Assembly: GCA_015179025.1 (NCBI GenBank) | Contig: WHUX01000030.1 | Location: forward strand, 124,001 to 188,000 | Origin: Terfezia claveryi | Lineage: Eukaryota > Ascomycota > Pezizomycetes > Pezizales > Pezizaceae | DNA length: 64,000 nucleotides | Reading direction: 5' to 3' | In this document: one piece after another, positions 47,009-60,536 of the stretch | Layout: the number at the start of each line of letters is the position of its first letter | Position numbering within the stretch: the stretch's first letter is position 1 | Program-made: the position numbers and the translations under genes | Notes under the pieces: generated by a model | Told to the model about the DNA's origin: nothing | The model's database searches: none | The model's input: only the letters and a program-made list of their open reading frames with translations

Positions 47009-50000
47009 GTCTGTCTCCTCTCTTGGTGAAATTCGGTGTTCGGATTTCCTTTGTAGAAAGATTCAATTTTAATTCTTTATCTACACCGGGTTCATTTGTG
47101 GCTTATTTACTCCTATAGGCCTTCCTTCCTTACTTGTCAACAGTTATTTATATCTAATTATACTACCATTTTCATGTCACTGAAGCACACGTGGTTCTAG
47201 ACGGATAGTCCTCCGTGAGATTATGCAAGCAAATCGACGATGAAAAGCGCAAACATTGCAGAAACAAACAACAATTACACAGCTGAATATCCACTGGATA
47301 GACATTGAGACCCAGTTAAATTACCCAGGGATCTGAGCGGAGAGCTGAAGATAATGCAGGTTTTGGTGCAACTCCAACATGGCATGTTGTCTCTCAAAAG
47401 CAATTGACGCTTCTCGCCTTGCAGGCAACCCCCACTCTCTTGGTGCCAGATTGGGTTACGCACAATTCTACCCTCGTTCCTTAGCGAGAAAAAAGGTGAC
47501 CGACCGGCTTGAACCCCGCCAGATGCTCTTGCATTCAACGGGCACTGGGTTCAATTCGAAATGGAGCTTTACCCGCAGTCAGGATCTGGATCCGAAACAG
47601 GTCACATACCCGTCTTTTTCGTCTTTTTTCGCCTTAAGCAGACCCTAGGGCTCCTTCGAAAGGGCTATAGCGGCCCCCCACTTACCCAAATGGAACTCTT
47701 TAACTAAACAGGATACCAAGTGGGGAGCAAATAATCTGTTAAAATCTGTTTCGAGACAGGTTCAGAACGTCAAATTGTTGAAATGCGCGGTGGTGGATTC
47801 ATAGTAGACCAAGCCAATAGCTCAGGGTTCAGTATTAATGGTGGACGGGGGTTAAATATGAGTTCAATTTACGCAAGAAACAGCTTGATGGTCTCCATGG
47901 CCTAATGCTCCGGACATTGGTGGAGTTATCTACCCAATTTTCTTATTTGAGCTGATAAACCGCCAGAAGAAGAAACACGTATGTTTACATCTATTTTGCA
48001 GATCAGCTCTGTGAGGATGCGGATGGCTTTGCATATGCTTCTGCTCAAAATGGATGGATCCTGTCTACAGGGTCCATTAGCAAGGGTACCCCACATAAAT
48101 AGATCGATGGAGTATGTACTATATACTGACGCGGGGTTGGGGTAGATGGCGTAGTTGGCCAGTAGGAGGCTGCGGAGTGGATATGGCGGGGCGCTGTGAA
48201 GTGGCTTATGTATGCTGGACAACGAAGCAGCCAACACGGGTTGCCGTGATACAGATTACATCGAAACGCACGGAGAGAACGTGGCGAGAATAATAAGCAA
48301 ACCTACTTATACATGCTACTGTTGCTGTTTTATCTGCGTCATCAAGCGGTTCTGCGCAATTAGCGGGACCACTCAAAGCTACAGCAACAGCAGTCCATAA
48401 CTTCACAATAATATTCCTTGCAATGGCATGATGTGCTAACTATGACTTCCCAACTGATTACCGTGTTGGGACGAAGCACGGGGGCACTATGCGAACTCTA
48501 TGATCGAAATCTCCAAACACGACACCAAGTCGCCCTAGAAAAGCCGTGCTGCAGCGTTTTTCATCCTTATTTTAGGTATCTTGACGCACATATACTTCAC
48601 TGAAGAAGAGTTGCCGGCTCTGTTCGCAATTGTTGGGCCACGCTTTCGTTCGAATCTTCCCTTCCTGTTATTTCGATCATGCCCAAGGGCAGACTTTTGT
48701 GACCAGTCAGCTTCCATCGAATCCCCTCGCGAATCTGGAAAGCAGATGATGGAGGTGCGAAATGTCCTTGGCGGTGTCTGTTGAAAAGAGGACTGAGATT
48801 CGAGAAAGTTGATTGATTATCGACGTCAGAATGATGTGTGCGGGATGGGAATTGCAAATCACATGATACTGTAATTGGGAAGGCATAAACTAGGAGCCGC
48901 GTCGGATATTTGTTTATTCATCGAGCTGCTGGGGTAAACACCGGGGCACCAGTCAGGGCAGCGAGAAGCTCCCGAGTGGTGCAAACATGTCAATTGGGAC
49001 ACCAACAATAGGCTCATGCCCCGCCATTTAACCCCGCAAGAAAAAGAGTAGTCAAGCGCCGGCAGTGGAGGGCAACAGTTCCAGGTGCTAATGTTTGCAG
49101 CTTATATTACCGTGCCATTTCCTTATCATAGAGTATACTTAGGGCTCGAGCCCGGAGTACCATGGTGTGTGTGCAATATTGCAACACAGGTTGACGTTCC
49201 CAGCTCCCGCCATGTCTGGAGGGTTCACAAGGTAATCATTTTATCTTACCATACAGAGCTCGTGAATCTCACACCTTCATGCATTGGAGCGGTGACAAAT
49301 ATCAATTTTAGAAACAGGCATACGGGTCCGGCCGGGACAACCTATCCTGCCTTCAATAAATTTTAAACCGATACCTGAATATTGCGAAGGGGGCTGCCTG
49401 TCACATACAGTCAGCAATACGATCAGTGAAACCTTCTATCTCGATCTTGAAGGTGAAAGAGAAATTCCAGACCCTTGTAAAAGGCAACGTAGACCATAAA
49501 CCTGCTATCTCCTTTTTTTCTAATTATTTTCTGTGATTTTTTATATTCCCATGTCCGGTGGCGGCAAGACATGAATGGCTTCAATTGCATGGAATGAATT
49601 CTCTGCGTAACAATACCCTAGGTACTGTAATGCAAGACAGAAAAACAACCACTTCTTCAGTTGATCTAGAGAAGTTCCTTGAGGGAAAAGCAAGCATTTA
49701 AGAAGAAAGTTCGTATCCAGGGGATACCTTGTATGCTTTCCTGGGTTTAAGGCTGATATGGCAAATTGTTTGTTGTTTCACGATCAGGATTGACCAGCCC
49801 GAAGCCCACACGCTGTGGCCGCAACAGCGAACTGCACCAGAGACCCAACCACCTTAATGGTGATGCATCTGTAATTCCCGAAGGGGCAAGCCAAGTCATC
49901 CCAGCTCCAAGCTAATGGAAAAGATAGCGAATACCGGTACTGGGGAGGGCCTGTTGCGAGTTGCCGGCCTCGGGTATTCGACCTTAGTTACGGCATAAGA

Positions 50001-52546
50001 GGGACCGGCAGGTTAAAGTGGTGCATATGTTGGATGGTTACGCCGTATGCTAATTGCCCTTTTGCCCCACCATGGACTTCGGCCGTACAAGCGATACTCG
50101 CTCACGCCGATGGAGTAGTCTCGTAACTACAATGGAGAGGGAATCTAGTCTGAGGGAATCTTGCGCATCACAAACTAAACAGTGTTAGGCCCAAAGCCCC
50201 CGCCACCGCCCCGATGCAGTGCAGTGCAGCTCGATTTGCGCCAAAATCGTGCAGTGGTTGTGTGCCCCTCCAGTCCTTGCCCCACTGCCAAGTGCGGGTG
50301 GTGTCCGAGGCAAGGCATTTGGCGGGGCGCGGCCGCGGTTGGAGTGGAACATCATCCATCCGCCCTCAAATATGGACACTCGCAAATTCAACGCAACCCA
50401 AGCCGCGCATCTCATCCAGCCACCCCATCGACGTCCACCTCACCCTCACCACCTGTTCTGTCCACGGCGGAGGCGGCCGTAGTTGATGGGTGAGTTAGTT
50501 ATCTAGGTAGGAAAAATATAGGCAATTGATTGTGACCATGACCATTGAAAGCTCTCAACGAACACTACATTTCCTTTACATGCACGTAGTTACTGGTTAT
50601 GGTATGGGCATTCCAGCATGTTTTCCATGCGTCATGTACGGTAGCAGAAGAACTGCACAGGTACTCCAGACGCTTATGCTACAGCTGCACGAATGCATTC
50701 TCACTCGCGCATGCGATATTGTACAGCAATTGTAAATCCGGCACGTCAACCATTAAGGATAAACGACCACGGCAGGACAATATCAAGATCCAAATTTGGA
50801 ATTACGCAAATATTGCCAGCGAAGCAAGTTAATCTAAGGGGCGTGTAATATGATGACAAAATAGGTGGGATTGGAATAGGTTATTTAATTCCGTGTTTAT
50901 ATCATAATATAGGGAAGCTGCTTTTGTTTGTTTGGGGGGGGGGGGGGGGGTATGAAGTTATGTATGCGATGCTGCGATGGTGCATGTACTTAATTGTAAT
51001 ATATGTGTTTTCTCCACGAGAGCGTATACGGCCCAATATGATCGACACTGGACCGATATGGTAGAAAGTCACGATCTGAATGATCATCTGTTTATAGGTA
51101 GGCTTGAGACTAAACTTTAGTTCACCAGCGCATCTCCCACGAGGTTGAAGCGACTGATCAACCTCAATCTAATTTTTTTTTTTTTTTTAAAAAAAACCAG
51201 CCCATTATATTATCTTTTTTTTTTTTTTTTTTGGTGGGTTTAGATATAATATAACCATCTGTGATCTGTGATCTGTGCGTGCAGCGTACGTGATAAATGA
51301 ACGACTTTAACATTTGTCAAGAACAAAAACCAGAAAATAAATGAAAAAAAAAAGTAATAATAAAATAAAAAACTCCTTGTGTCACATCTCGAGATTTTAC
51401 CATCAAACATCACATCAAGTAAATAAATAAATAAATAAATAAATAGGTTTACTGCAGGACGCGCGGACATTGGGAATTATAAGAAGGGGCGGGGTCGGGT
51501 GGGTCGGGGAGGACAAGAAAAATGTAATAACACGGACACGGAAGGTGTGAGTGGGCATCATATTGCGTGGTATCGGGATGGGAACACAAGTGTGTGGAAT
51601 TGGAATATGAATAGAGAATAGAAGGTAATTGCTGTTTGCCCAGCTTCGCTTCAAGGAGAAGGACAAGAAAGATATAGAGGAAACCCCTTCCCTGTTCCGC
51701 ACTTCCGGAGGGGGGGAAGGGTATTAAGTATTAAGTAAAAATATTTCTCTTTCCCAAAAGCTAACCAACCAGCTCCAGAAACCATCCCAGCTCCCCCCAA
51801 AGCAGCCCCCCCAAAGAAGACCCAAGTCGAATAAGAAAAGAATCGAAAGAGGGTTAGTAAACTACTAAAAAGATATAAATCACAAAGGGGGTCATTACTA
51901 ATAACTAAAGGAGTCCTAAAAAAGAAAATCAAAAAGCAGCCCGCACAAAAACCCACGTAGTCAAATCAATAACTAAAGACAGACGACATAGCAAGCGAAG
52001 CAAGCAGCAAACCGACCAATTCCCAGATATTCCAAATTTCACATAGCCTTCCTCTTGAAAACCAATATAGATCCCCACCCGCTCTGTAATAGGTAATACG
52101 AGATACTAAAAAAATCCATGTACCAACAACAAAAATGTCAATCAAGAGCAAAACTTAGGCATAACACTCAATCAAACAGATATAATCAAAATCAGAGAAA
52201 ACGCTCAATCCATGCTAAATAATGTAGACAATGAACCGAGCCGGAGACGCCAGATAAAGATAAAAACAATAATTGCATGACTCGCAGGCAGTGTAACACC
52301 TAAACTACCTTTAGAGCCAGCGGGGAATAAAAATAGTAAGCAAGCAATCGAGGAGCAAACTTCCCAAAAAAAATATGGCTGATTTTGTATCAAAATTGTC
52401 AAAAAAACTCGTAACTCGCAGGTTAACAGAGAAAAGCAAATTGTAAAGCAAATAACCTGGAAAAATAGAGAGTCGTAACGTCGTGAGTATTAGATTTATA
52501 CCACTGGTCTAGTTGCAATTTGTAGACCACTCCGTAATTAAAATGA
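47009..52546. other. Large gene-poor region, 5.5 kb
   Basis: Between the fluoride exporter and the 3' end of the C2H2 factor. Only short frames without motifs. It contains a cluster of simple sequence at 50.9-51.5 kb, listed separately. No transposase, tRNA or other gene recognised. Confidence 0.5.
50934..51445. repeat. Cluster of homopolymers and (AAAT)n microsatellite
   Basis: Within 0.5 kb: a 17-G run (50934-50950), a 16-T run followed by eight As (51173-51196), an 18-T run (51215-51232) and an (AAAT)n microsatellite (51420-51445). These are likely length-variable and prone to assembly error. Confidence 0.85.
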
Positions 52547-55178
52547 TTATTCGTCGTCACTCATTTCCTCGTCCGCCTCAGGCGTAGACGCAGGTGTGCT
52601 TGCTGCTGAGTGTGACATTCCAATGTCGTCTTCAACAGCAAGAGAGTGAGAGAATATTTTAAAGGATTCTCCGAGTAACTGCGTTATCGTGCATAGGTGT
52701 TAGCCTCCTGTATTTCGGTATTTCGGAGAAGGGTACTTATCCCCAGACAACAACTTCATCCACCATACCACCCCAGATCCTGGCTACGGCAGCACTAAGC
52801 CTAGATCCATACAACTCGACAGAATCATCGTCGAAAATAGTCTTCAGCTTGCTCAACATGGCCTGCTCCTCTTCGTTTGGTGGGAACTCTTCAGCTTCTT
52901 CTTCGATTCGGTACAGCCACAGGCTGAGGATCAACATCAGATCAAATCCACAAAGTGGGTGTTCCACACTCCAGTTCAAAGCAGAGGTCCTTGCAACCCA
53001 GCGGATACCCATCAACGCTGGGATCTGGAAACACTCAAAACATTGCTGGATGACACTTGTCATAGCAGGTGATCGTGGTACCATTATTGCGGCTGCAGTC
53101 ATCGCCGAGGCGACCTCGTTTGGAACATGGTATCGAAGTGCCTCTTGAATTGACATGAGATCCACCTCCAGTTTGGAGATTGTACAACGATACAAAGCCA
53201 TCGCATTGAACAATAAGGGATGGCCCTTTTGTGGAGCAGTGAGGGATACAATCATCGTCTCCGATGTGCATAAGTCCAAGGATCTGTGCCAGGTATCTAG
53301 CGCGACACGTAACCTTTCCTGATACTCTGTGACTACAGGCTCAGAAATTTCTGGACTTCTCTTCAGGCCCCAAACCTCGAGGAATAGAGCGTTGATCAAG
53401 ATGCGAGCCGCAAATGCACTATATCTCGGTGGTTCCCCCTGGAACAGGCGAGCATGAGACTCTTTGAATGTAGGCGTAGAAGCCATAGAAAGCTGCTCGC
53501 GCCAAGAAAGCTCATCCAAAGCATCCAAATTCCACAAAGTCTCGCAGCAAGGCAAAAGAAGAGGATCGAACTCATCATAGCTGATCTCTGGTGTGTGGTT
53601 GTATGTCAATGTGAGCAGGCCGAAGAAGACATAGACTGCGAAGAATGTTCGCCTGCTGGATTCATCTTCAATCCACTCTTCCATGGCGGGTGGGGCATCA
53701 CCGCGCTGCTCAATTCGCAATTGCAGCTCGTATTTTCCTCCGGCAACCAACTGTTCAAAAGGATTAGTGTGTGTATCAATATCATCAAAAATCGAACGAA
53801 CTTACGTTTGCGAGTCCCTCTTTGATGGCACAAGCATATTCCAATCCTTTAGCCTCCCCACTCCAGCTTGCAAAGATCATATTCAAGAGACATGTTTGTG
53901 TGTTCCATAGAGGACAATTACGGGAAGGGATGTTCTTGTTTCTATGAAGGTAGTTGTTGACAAGGACTTTTGAGGAGAGATGTAGGGTATAACTGTAATC
54001 CGACTGTTAGCACTGCATTACAGTATAGAACGCGTTCCGCGTGAAAAACGTACCCTTGTTCTTTCTCAAAGGTGTAAAGGGCTCCAATAGATAGAACTGC
54101 CAACAGTAACGGTGGCGCGACAGTTGATGGGCAGAATGTGGGAAGGTGCAAGAATGGGAAATGGTGATGGAAGAGATTGAAGTACGTGGATAAATATCTG
54201 TTTAGAGCACTTCTACTCGGTAACCTGAATTTATCCGCAACTACGGCCTCGGCATCCATCTTTCGAATATTTGCAAGGATCACATTTCTTTCTTCATCAC
54301 ATTCAACTTGGGGAGGTGGGGGAGGTGGGGCAGCCTGTGCCGAAGGATTGTGGCCGCCAAAGCTCAAAGGCGATGGTGGATTTGTATATGGATATGGAGA
54401 ATACGTTGCCGGTGTCGCTGCCGACGATAATAAGGCGGAGCGCAGAGATGGAGCATGGGATGGATCTGAGGAGAACGAGCGATCCATTGATGGGAGTTGC
54501 AGCCGGGGTGGCTTTAAGCTACCATTCCAGGAATCCTGACACGACCCATGAGCAGAGGACGGAGTGGGTGGATCCCAAGCTGGTGCGGAAGATGAATAAG
54601 GTGCTGGGCTATCGTATGTATCTGACACGCTGGATACCGATCTCCTACTCTTCTCCTCCTCCAACAAAGCCTCCTGTTCTTGATCCAATATCGCCCCAAC
54701 AGCCGCCTGGTGCAACTCTGTGATTAACAGCGCTGCACGCGCGTCCATATCGGCAAGAGCGTCTGTTCCCTCTAGTTGCTCTATGGTTGCTGTCTCGATA
54801 GCTATTGACGGTTTTGATGCACAGGCGGACGCCTTTGTTGACCGGCGCTTTACTTCGCTATGAAGGGGGATGCCGCCATCCTTAGCATGCACTGTACGGT
54901 CATGTCTTAATAGCAAATCCCGCCTTACGAATGTGCTTCGACATTTTAGGCACTTGAAAGGTCTCTCTTTCGTATCTGCTCTCCCACAACATTAGAAACA
55001 CAATGAAAATAAGCCCAAATATAGGAATAAACGTACGCGATCTTTCATGTCTGCTTCGGTGTTCAGAACGGCTAAAGGCTCGGGCGCAATAGGCGCACTT
55101 ATATTTTCGCTCTTGCACTAGTGGTGCTTTCCGCGTCGACTGGGTTTGAGGACCTGGGACTGTCATAGCTTTGGGCAT
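52547..55178 (-). CDS. C2H2 zinc finger regulator with fungal-specific TF domain
   Basis: Exons 55178-55037, 54975-54054, 53992-53806 and 53750 downward. Two classical C2H2 fingers (about 27-80): YKCAYCARAFSRSEHRSRHE and, after the HTKERPF linker restored by splicing, FKCLKCRSTFVRRDLLLRHD. A Ser/Pro-rich region follows (about 85-260), then the fungal-specific transcription factor domain (about 280-700: LSTYFNLFHHHFPFLHLPTF, LLLAVLSIGALY, EESSRRTFFAVY-like block). Read straight through, the frame stops at 52737 after EVVVWG (754 residues). However, 52678-52547 encodes a further good C-terminus in one frame (LLGESFKIFSHSLAVEDDIG, then an acidic end) after an acceptor AACGCAG, suggesting one more exon. 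No ideal donor exists; GTCTGG at 52748 would keep frame and give 794 residues. Target genes are unknown. Confidence 0.85.
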
Positions 55179-58100
55179 AAACGGTGGTGAGTTGAGAAAT
55201 GATAGTGACTGATGTTGAGATCGGTCCCTGTAGGAGATGAAAGGGTGTTGAATCCACGATTTACTTTCGTATCCGATTTCGGGGGTGCTCTATCATGGAC
55301 TTGTTCTTTTTCCTGCTTGTTTTTTTGAGTGCACAAAGGGTTGTTGCAATAATTCTTACTGTGAATGGCGCACGTTCACTTCCTCTTTAGAGCTTTCACA
55401 GCTTCAGTATCGTCTTAATAACCCTCGAGGTCCACAGTGGGGTAGAAGTGGGAAGGAACGACTAAATGAATGCAAGAAGGGTAGGTGGGATATTTGAAAG
55501 AAAGGGAGGGGTTACAGAGAAAAAGGGGGGGGGAACGAGGGATGAAAAAGAGGGATGGATGAGGGATATGGAGGGGCGCAAGCAGGAGAGGACTCGACAA
55601 TAAAAAAATCGAGAAAGTGGATGGGTTGCTCGGGGGCCGAGTGCTAGTGAGTGCGGGGGGTGGGAAAGGTGGGTGTTGGAGGGGTGGTAATGGAAAGGAG
55701 AGGTGGGAGCGGCCTCGCCCGGGCTACGAAGGGAGCCCCCCAAGAACGAGTGTGGTGTGCTTAGGCGGGAAAATAAACCACCCACAGCATGGGGCAAGAT
55801 TCTCAGGAAGTCCTGACCGAGACCGAAGGGATTCCAAACGAATCAAGCTGCAGCAAGCTACATTAGCTGGTGCTATCACTGCCGAGTAGGGGAAATTATT
55901 TTATTTTTGGATAGAATGTCGATAGAAGCAATCATGGCTTTGGCCAGCATCCCCTCGAAAAGCAAATAGTGGAGGGGCGAGGTAACAGGTGGTGATGGCA
56001 ATACCGCTGGTATGTGGCTGTACGGCATTGTTCGCGCAGCTTTGGTATGGCAAAACATCTCTCCTATGGCGAGGTGCCCTTTGACCGCGTATCCCTGGCC
56101 GTAGCCCTGACCTCCTTGGACAGGACCAGCCAGCTATCTTGCGCTCGAGAGGCCACACCTGGGAATAAATACCACGAACCCACCCACAAGGTCGAAATAG
56201 AATCCATAAGCACTGGAGAATCAGCGACCCTTGTGCTGTGGTCGTCGAAACGTCTCAATGGTTTGTTTGTTTTCGTTCTGACCGGGGCCCGCACACCTTT
56301 CCAACGCGACCTGGGCCCGTCGCGGTTTCATTCCAGCGGGGTTCGGCTGTTCGTTGCTGCACGGAAGCGAGTCCACCCCGGCCAATAAATTGATAGCAAC
56401 TCCCATACACTGGGTCTTCAGGAACAACAAAACGAAGCAAAAAGCAGTTAGCTAGATAAATCTATGCTGATGCACTCCGAGCCCTTGAAGGAAACCGTGG
56501 TAAATCACCACGGAGGCCAGATCTACCTTCAATAGATGGTCAACCATGAATGGCCAAGACAGGTTATGAGTTGGCATAATTGTAGCAGCGCTCCGCCATC
56601 CAAAGTTGGACTCAGCTGCAATGCAACTTTGCCTGCGACGACCCTCCCGTTTCGTAGGCTCCATGTTCGTTATGACCTTCCTCGATCGGGACCCCTCAGG
56701 GATATGGTACTTTGCAGCTTGCTGCCGTTAGACTAGGTGAACGGTTTCAAGATTCAAATTGGATTAAGGCATCCACACTCAACTTCGTTGTACTAATAAA
56801 TACTCGCCATTTGAGTAAGATAATTCCCCAAGTATTGTAGTGGCACCACCGCCGGTGGCTGGGGAAAACTGAATTCGAATTCAATAAAAGGAAATCTCAC
56901 ATGACCTAAACTCGGAATGGTTGGTTAGCAACAAAACCAGTCTAACCGAAAGGTTATACGGCGTGATGGAATGAAACCTCACCAATTATTTTGCACAGTC
57001 GTAGACTTGCTCCATCCGATTGAAGGGCTCTGCCCCCACCTAGTCTTGCACTAACCTCCCAGATCCACCTTCCTGCTCCAGCTCCACCAAAATCCGAATC
57101 CTTTCATCCGCTTTGACGCCGTCCCATAACCTAGGTTCGGTATAGCCTCGCTTCAAGTCTTCCAGACCTATCCGTTAAATGTACCAGAAGTCTTCGTTCT
57201 CAAAACAATCGAGATTCCGGGAAGGTCTTTCCGGAATAATTCGGCACAACGCTTCGGTGCAAAGCTCAGTAAATGACCCATAACCAATCTTATTCTTCTG
57301 AGCAGACGAGCTGTTTTATCCACAGATATACATGGAGGGCTAAAGTCTGTAGCCTTAAAGGCAAGCCAACCATATTGTAGTACTTTCTATCCAGACAGCT
57401 AGTTTGGTTCAGCTTGCATACACTTGTGCTGCAAAAAAGAATAGTGTACATATGTGCAATGAAGGGTCTGAAATGGGCGTAGAAAATCAGTAGAGACCAT
57501 TCATTGTATGACAAAGATCAAGATCGGTGTCTTAAGCAAGAACCTTGTCATTCTTTACAACTTGGAAACCCTGAATGACCACAGAGCGGATCGACGTTGG
57601 CATGTTAATAAAGTATGTGGAGTAGCATAACACAATGTCCTAGGAGGCAGAAGGGTATGTTAGTCCCCTGCTGACTTGTTAACATATTCTCCGAGTCCAG
57701 CGAATAAAGCAGTAGGTACCTAGGTATCTGTGGGTGTTATGTCAAGCTGGCATTCGCAGTGAAGGTGAACCCCTCAGTGCACACTTTTTTTTTTTGAAAG
57801 TCTGTGGAGCCTAAGGGGTGACGTTGAGCAGAGCACTAGAAAAACGTAATAGTCAAATCATTAGTGTTCTGAACAACTAACTATACCTTGGAAGTTACCT
57901 CTCTATCCAAGTAGGTGCTCGTTCACCTTTACACGTACCTACCATAGTTTTTCACTATTACCCTCAATATTCCTCCAGCGCATCATGAGGATATTCTTTA
58001 ATCCGGTTGAAGCACCAGACTAGGTACATGACATTGCTAAATATATTAGTAAGGCTAAGTGGGGCTTTACTAAGCTAATATACCAACAGTGCATTCACAT

Positions 58101-60403
58101 TTGTGTCGACTATCATGTCAACTATGCAATAATGTCAACGAGGTCCCGTTTTTGTTCTTGACCTAGCAACAAATAAATAGACGTCAACCGTCCTCCCAGC
58201 TCGGACATAGCCTTACGTAGCGGTTCATCTAATTTACCTGAGAGGCGAAGAAATCGTGATTTAAAGAGCACAATTACCTTTTGGTGAGCTCAAGAGGGCA
58301 CTGGATTGGAATTGTTGGGGTCCCTATAAGCCATTGTAGCATATAATGTTCGTAGTATAGTGGCTACGATTTGAACACGTCTTGTAGAGGCATGAATTTA
58401 GTCTGGTTGGTGGAATATCAGGATCTATGTCGATGAAAATGTCTACCGCAACATTGACTCAACTACTTGTCCCCCAGTGTGTCGAACAGTAACCCGAAAT
58501 GAATAGTCTGGCGGGCATGGAAATGGAGTCAACTACTGAATTCCTGAGAACATCCACTTCAACGGGATATGCCTTAATGGTTGAGCAGGCAGCAGCTTCA
58601 CGGACGTCTTGCACATCATCCTTCGCAGGCATTCGAGATCATCGGGGTTGGAAGGCATCTAATATAAGAAACGGTCGCCCGGAGTTGCAATAAAACCCAA
58701 GGTATTGATTACCTATGTTTATTTCCTTATGAGATGAGGGTAAGAGTCTTTGGAGTAAGTACCGACAAGCTGAATGTAAGTTGATTGGCGCCTATTCTAA
58801 AGCAGCATTAAATCCACAGCTCGACCCTTACGCACAAGTACTGGTCGGTAGTGAGATCAACACGGCCCACCTGCATAATTTAACCTCATAATTACGTCTT
58901 GAACCTTTCGAACCCGCGAGTCGATCGAGAGTTCTACCCTGGATCTAGTAAACGGCAGAGCTCCCGTCCCAAGGATGGGAGACCTGCATTAGCAAGTAGG
59001 AAGAGGAGCGCATGAAAAGAAAGGTTTTGCAAAAAGAAATATCATGCTGGTTTGACCGTTACGGATGCAGGTGACATAATTGACAAGTACATTTTGATTA
59101 AAGGACCTCACGCACCACAAACACACTTGTGCATACTACATCTCGACATATGTCTTAAGTTTTTGTCCCAACGGTAGGTACCTAGTCGGTGGGTTTTACA
59201 ATCAGTCTGACACCCTTGGCAGCCTGGCTTGGCATCATGCCGCTGCTGTCTTTTACCCTGAGTATGTACAGTAGTACAGCAGAATACCTGTATCAGTTCG
59301 CTGCTCGAAATGGCTTTGAATGCCCGCCTACGGCAAAATGCTTGAGTACATTAAGTATTCAAGGGACATATGCTATACCAGTACAGAGTACTATGGTTTT
59401 GGAACCCTCGGATTTTAGCTGACACTCATATCCCTAAAGTTGGTACTGTTCCGTGCCGCTTTTCGGGATAGTTGTATTATGGACCACAGGAATGTGGCAT
59501 GCATATATATATACCCATTGTTATCACACTCATCGGATGGTGTACGGGTTTCTGGTCTTAGTTCCAATCCCGTTGGTGGTGGCCGCATCATCACACATCC
59601 CTCGATTTGGTTTATATTGGCATTAGTTGATAATTTCCGTTTTGAACCCTAACAAATCTCTATATGCTGTGGGTGCCTTACTATAGTAAAGCACGTGCAA
59701 TGCACAACGTACACTCGCATTCCCTTCTGTATCAGATCCTCGTATATATTGATACCCCCTGTCTCTATTTATGCAAGACATAATGTTTTCGTGCAAGCCA
59801 AAGGCGTCCATTTCTGCAAAAGTTCAGTTTCATATGACAGCTCCCGCTACCTCAAACATTCAACCATGGACTTAATGAGTAACATGGAAATCAGCAGGGA
59901 AATCAGCAGGGCAACGTCTGCGAGGGAAAGGTGCCTAAGGATTTCCTTAATAGAGAAGTACTGGTTCCCAGGAGGACAAATTTCAGGGTAATTTCCTCTC
60001 CCTGCAGATTTCAGCGACGTGTATCATATTTTACTGCGCGGGTTTGCCACATTAGATACATAGCGCAGCAAGGAAAACGGTTTTATAGCCAGCCATGCAA
60101 TGCAGTGTTCTGAGACTCAGTGACCCTAACACACATACGTCACTTTTGTATGTCTCGGGAAAGTACATAAATACCCGGCTTATTTTATAAATACCCTTCA
60201 GAATACTAATATCACTCGATGAAGAGGATATAGAGTATAAGTCTCACTGTATAAAGTATTGGGGTCCTCTTTCTCTTCCTACAGCAGGAGCCCATATTTC
60301 TTGTTTTCAGAGGTGGGCAATCTGCTAATCCCCACTCCTCGCATGCAAGTGATTCCTTTCATCTTACAATTGACAGATATTAAGTGCCAGCACTTGAATA
60401 GTA

Positions 60404-60536
60404 CAGTCGAACCTTGTCAAGGCTAGTTATCTGGAGTTAGACAGTTTACGCAATATAAGTTGAATTACACAATGTATGTCCATACTGTAAAGGAATTAAA
60501 TGAATCTATTATATGATGGGAAAGAAGGTTTGACTG
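60404..60536. mobile_element. Pogo/Fot1-like MITE, 133 bp, TA-flanked
   Basis: Begins CAGTCGAACCTTGTC and ends with the reverse complement of CAGTCAAACCTTCTT, so the two ends form imperfect terminal inverted repeats of about 14 bp. It is flanked on both sides by TA (60402-60403 and 60537-60538), the target duplication of the Tc1/mariner/pogo superfamily. CAGTCGAACC-type ends are known from pogo/Fot1 relatives. The interior is A/T-rich and codes for nothing, so it would depend on a transposase elsewhere. Confidence 0.7.

Noticed and set aside
56014..56388. 124-codon frame in the large gap
   Set aside because: No recognisable motif, no intron signals, and an equally open antisense frame.
58890..58990. 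Possible tRNA on the minus strand (GGGTTCGAAAGG)
   Set aside because: The five-pair T stem does not form and no acceptor stem is found.
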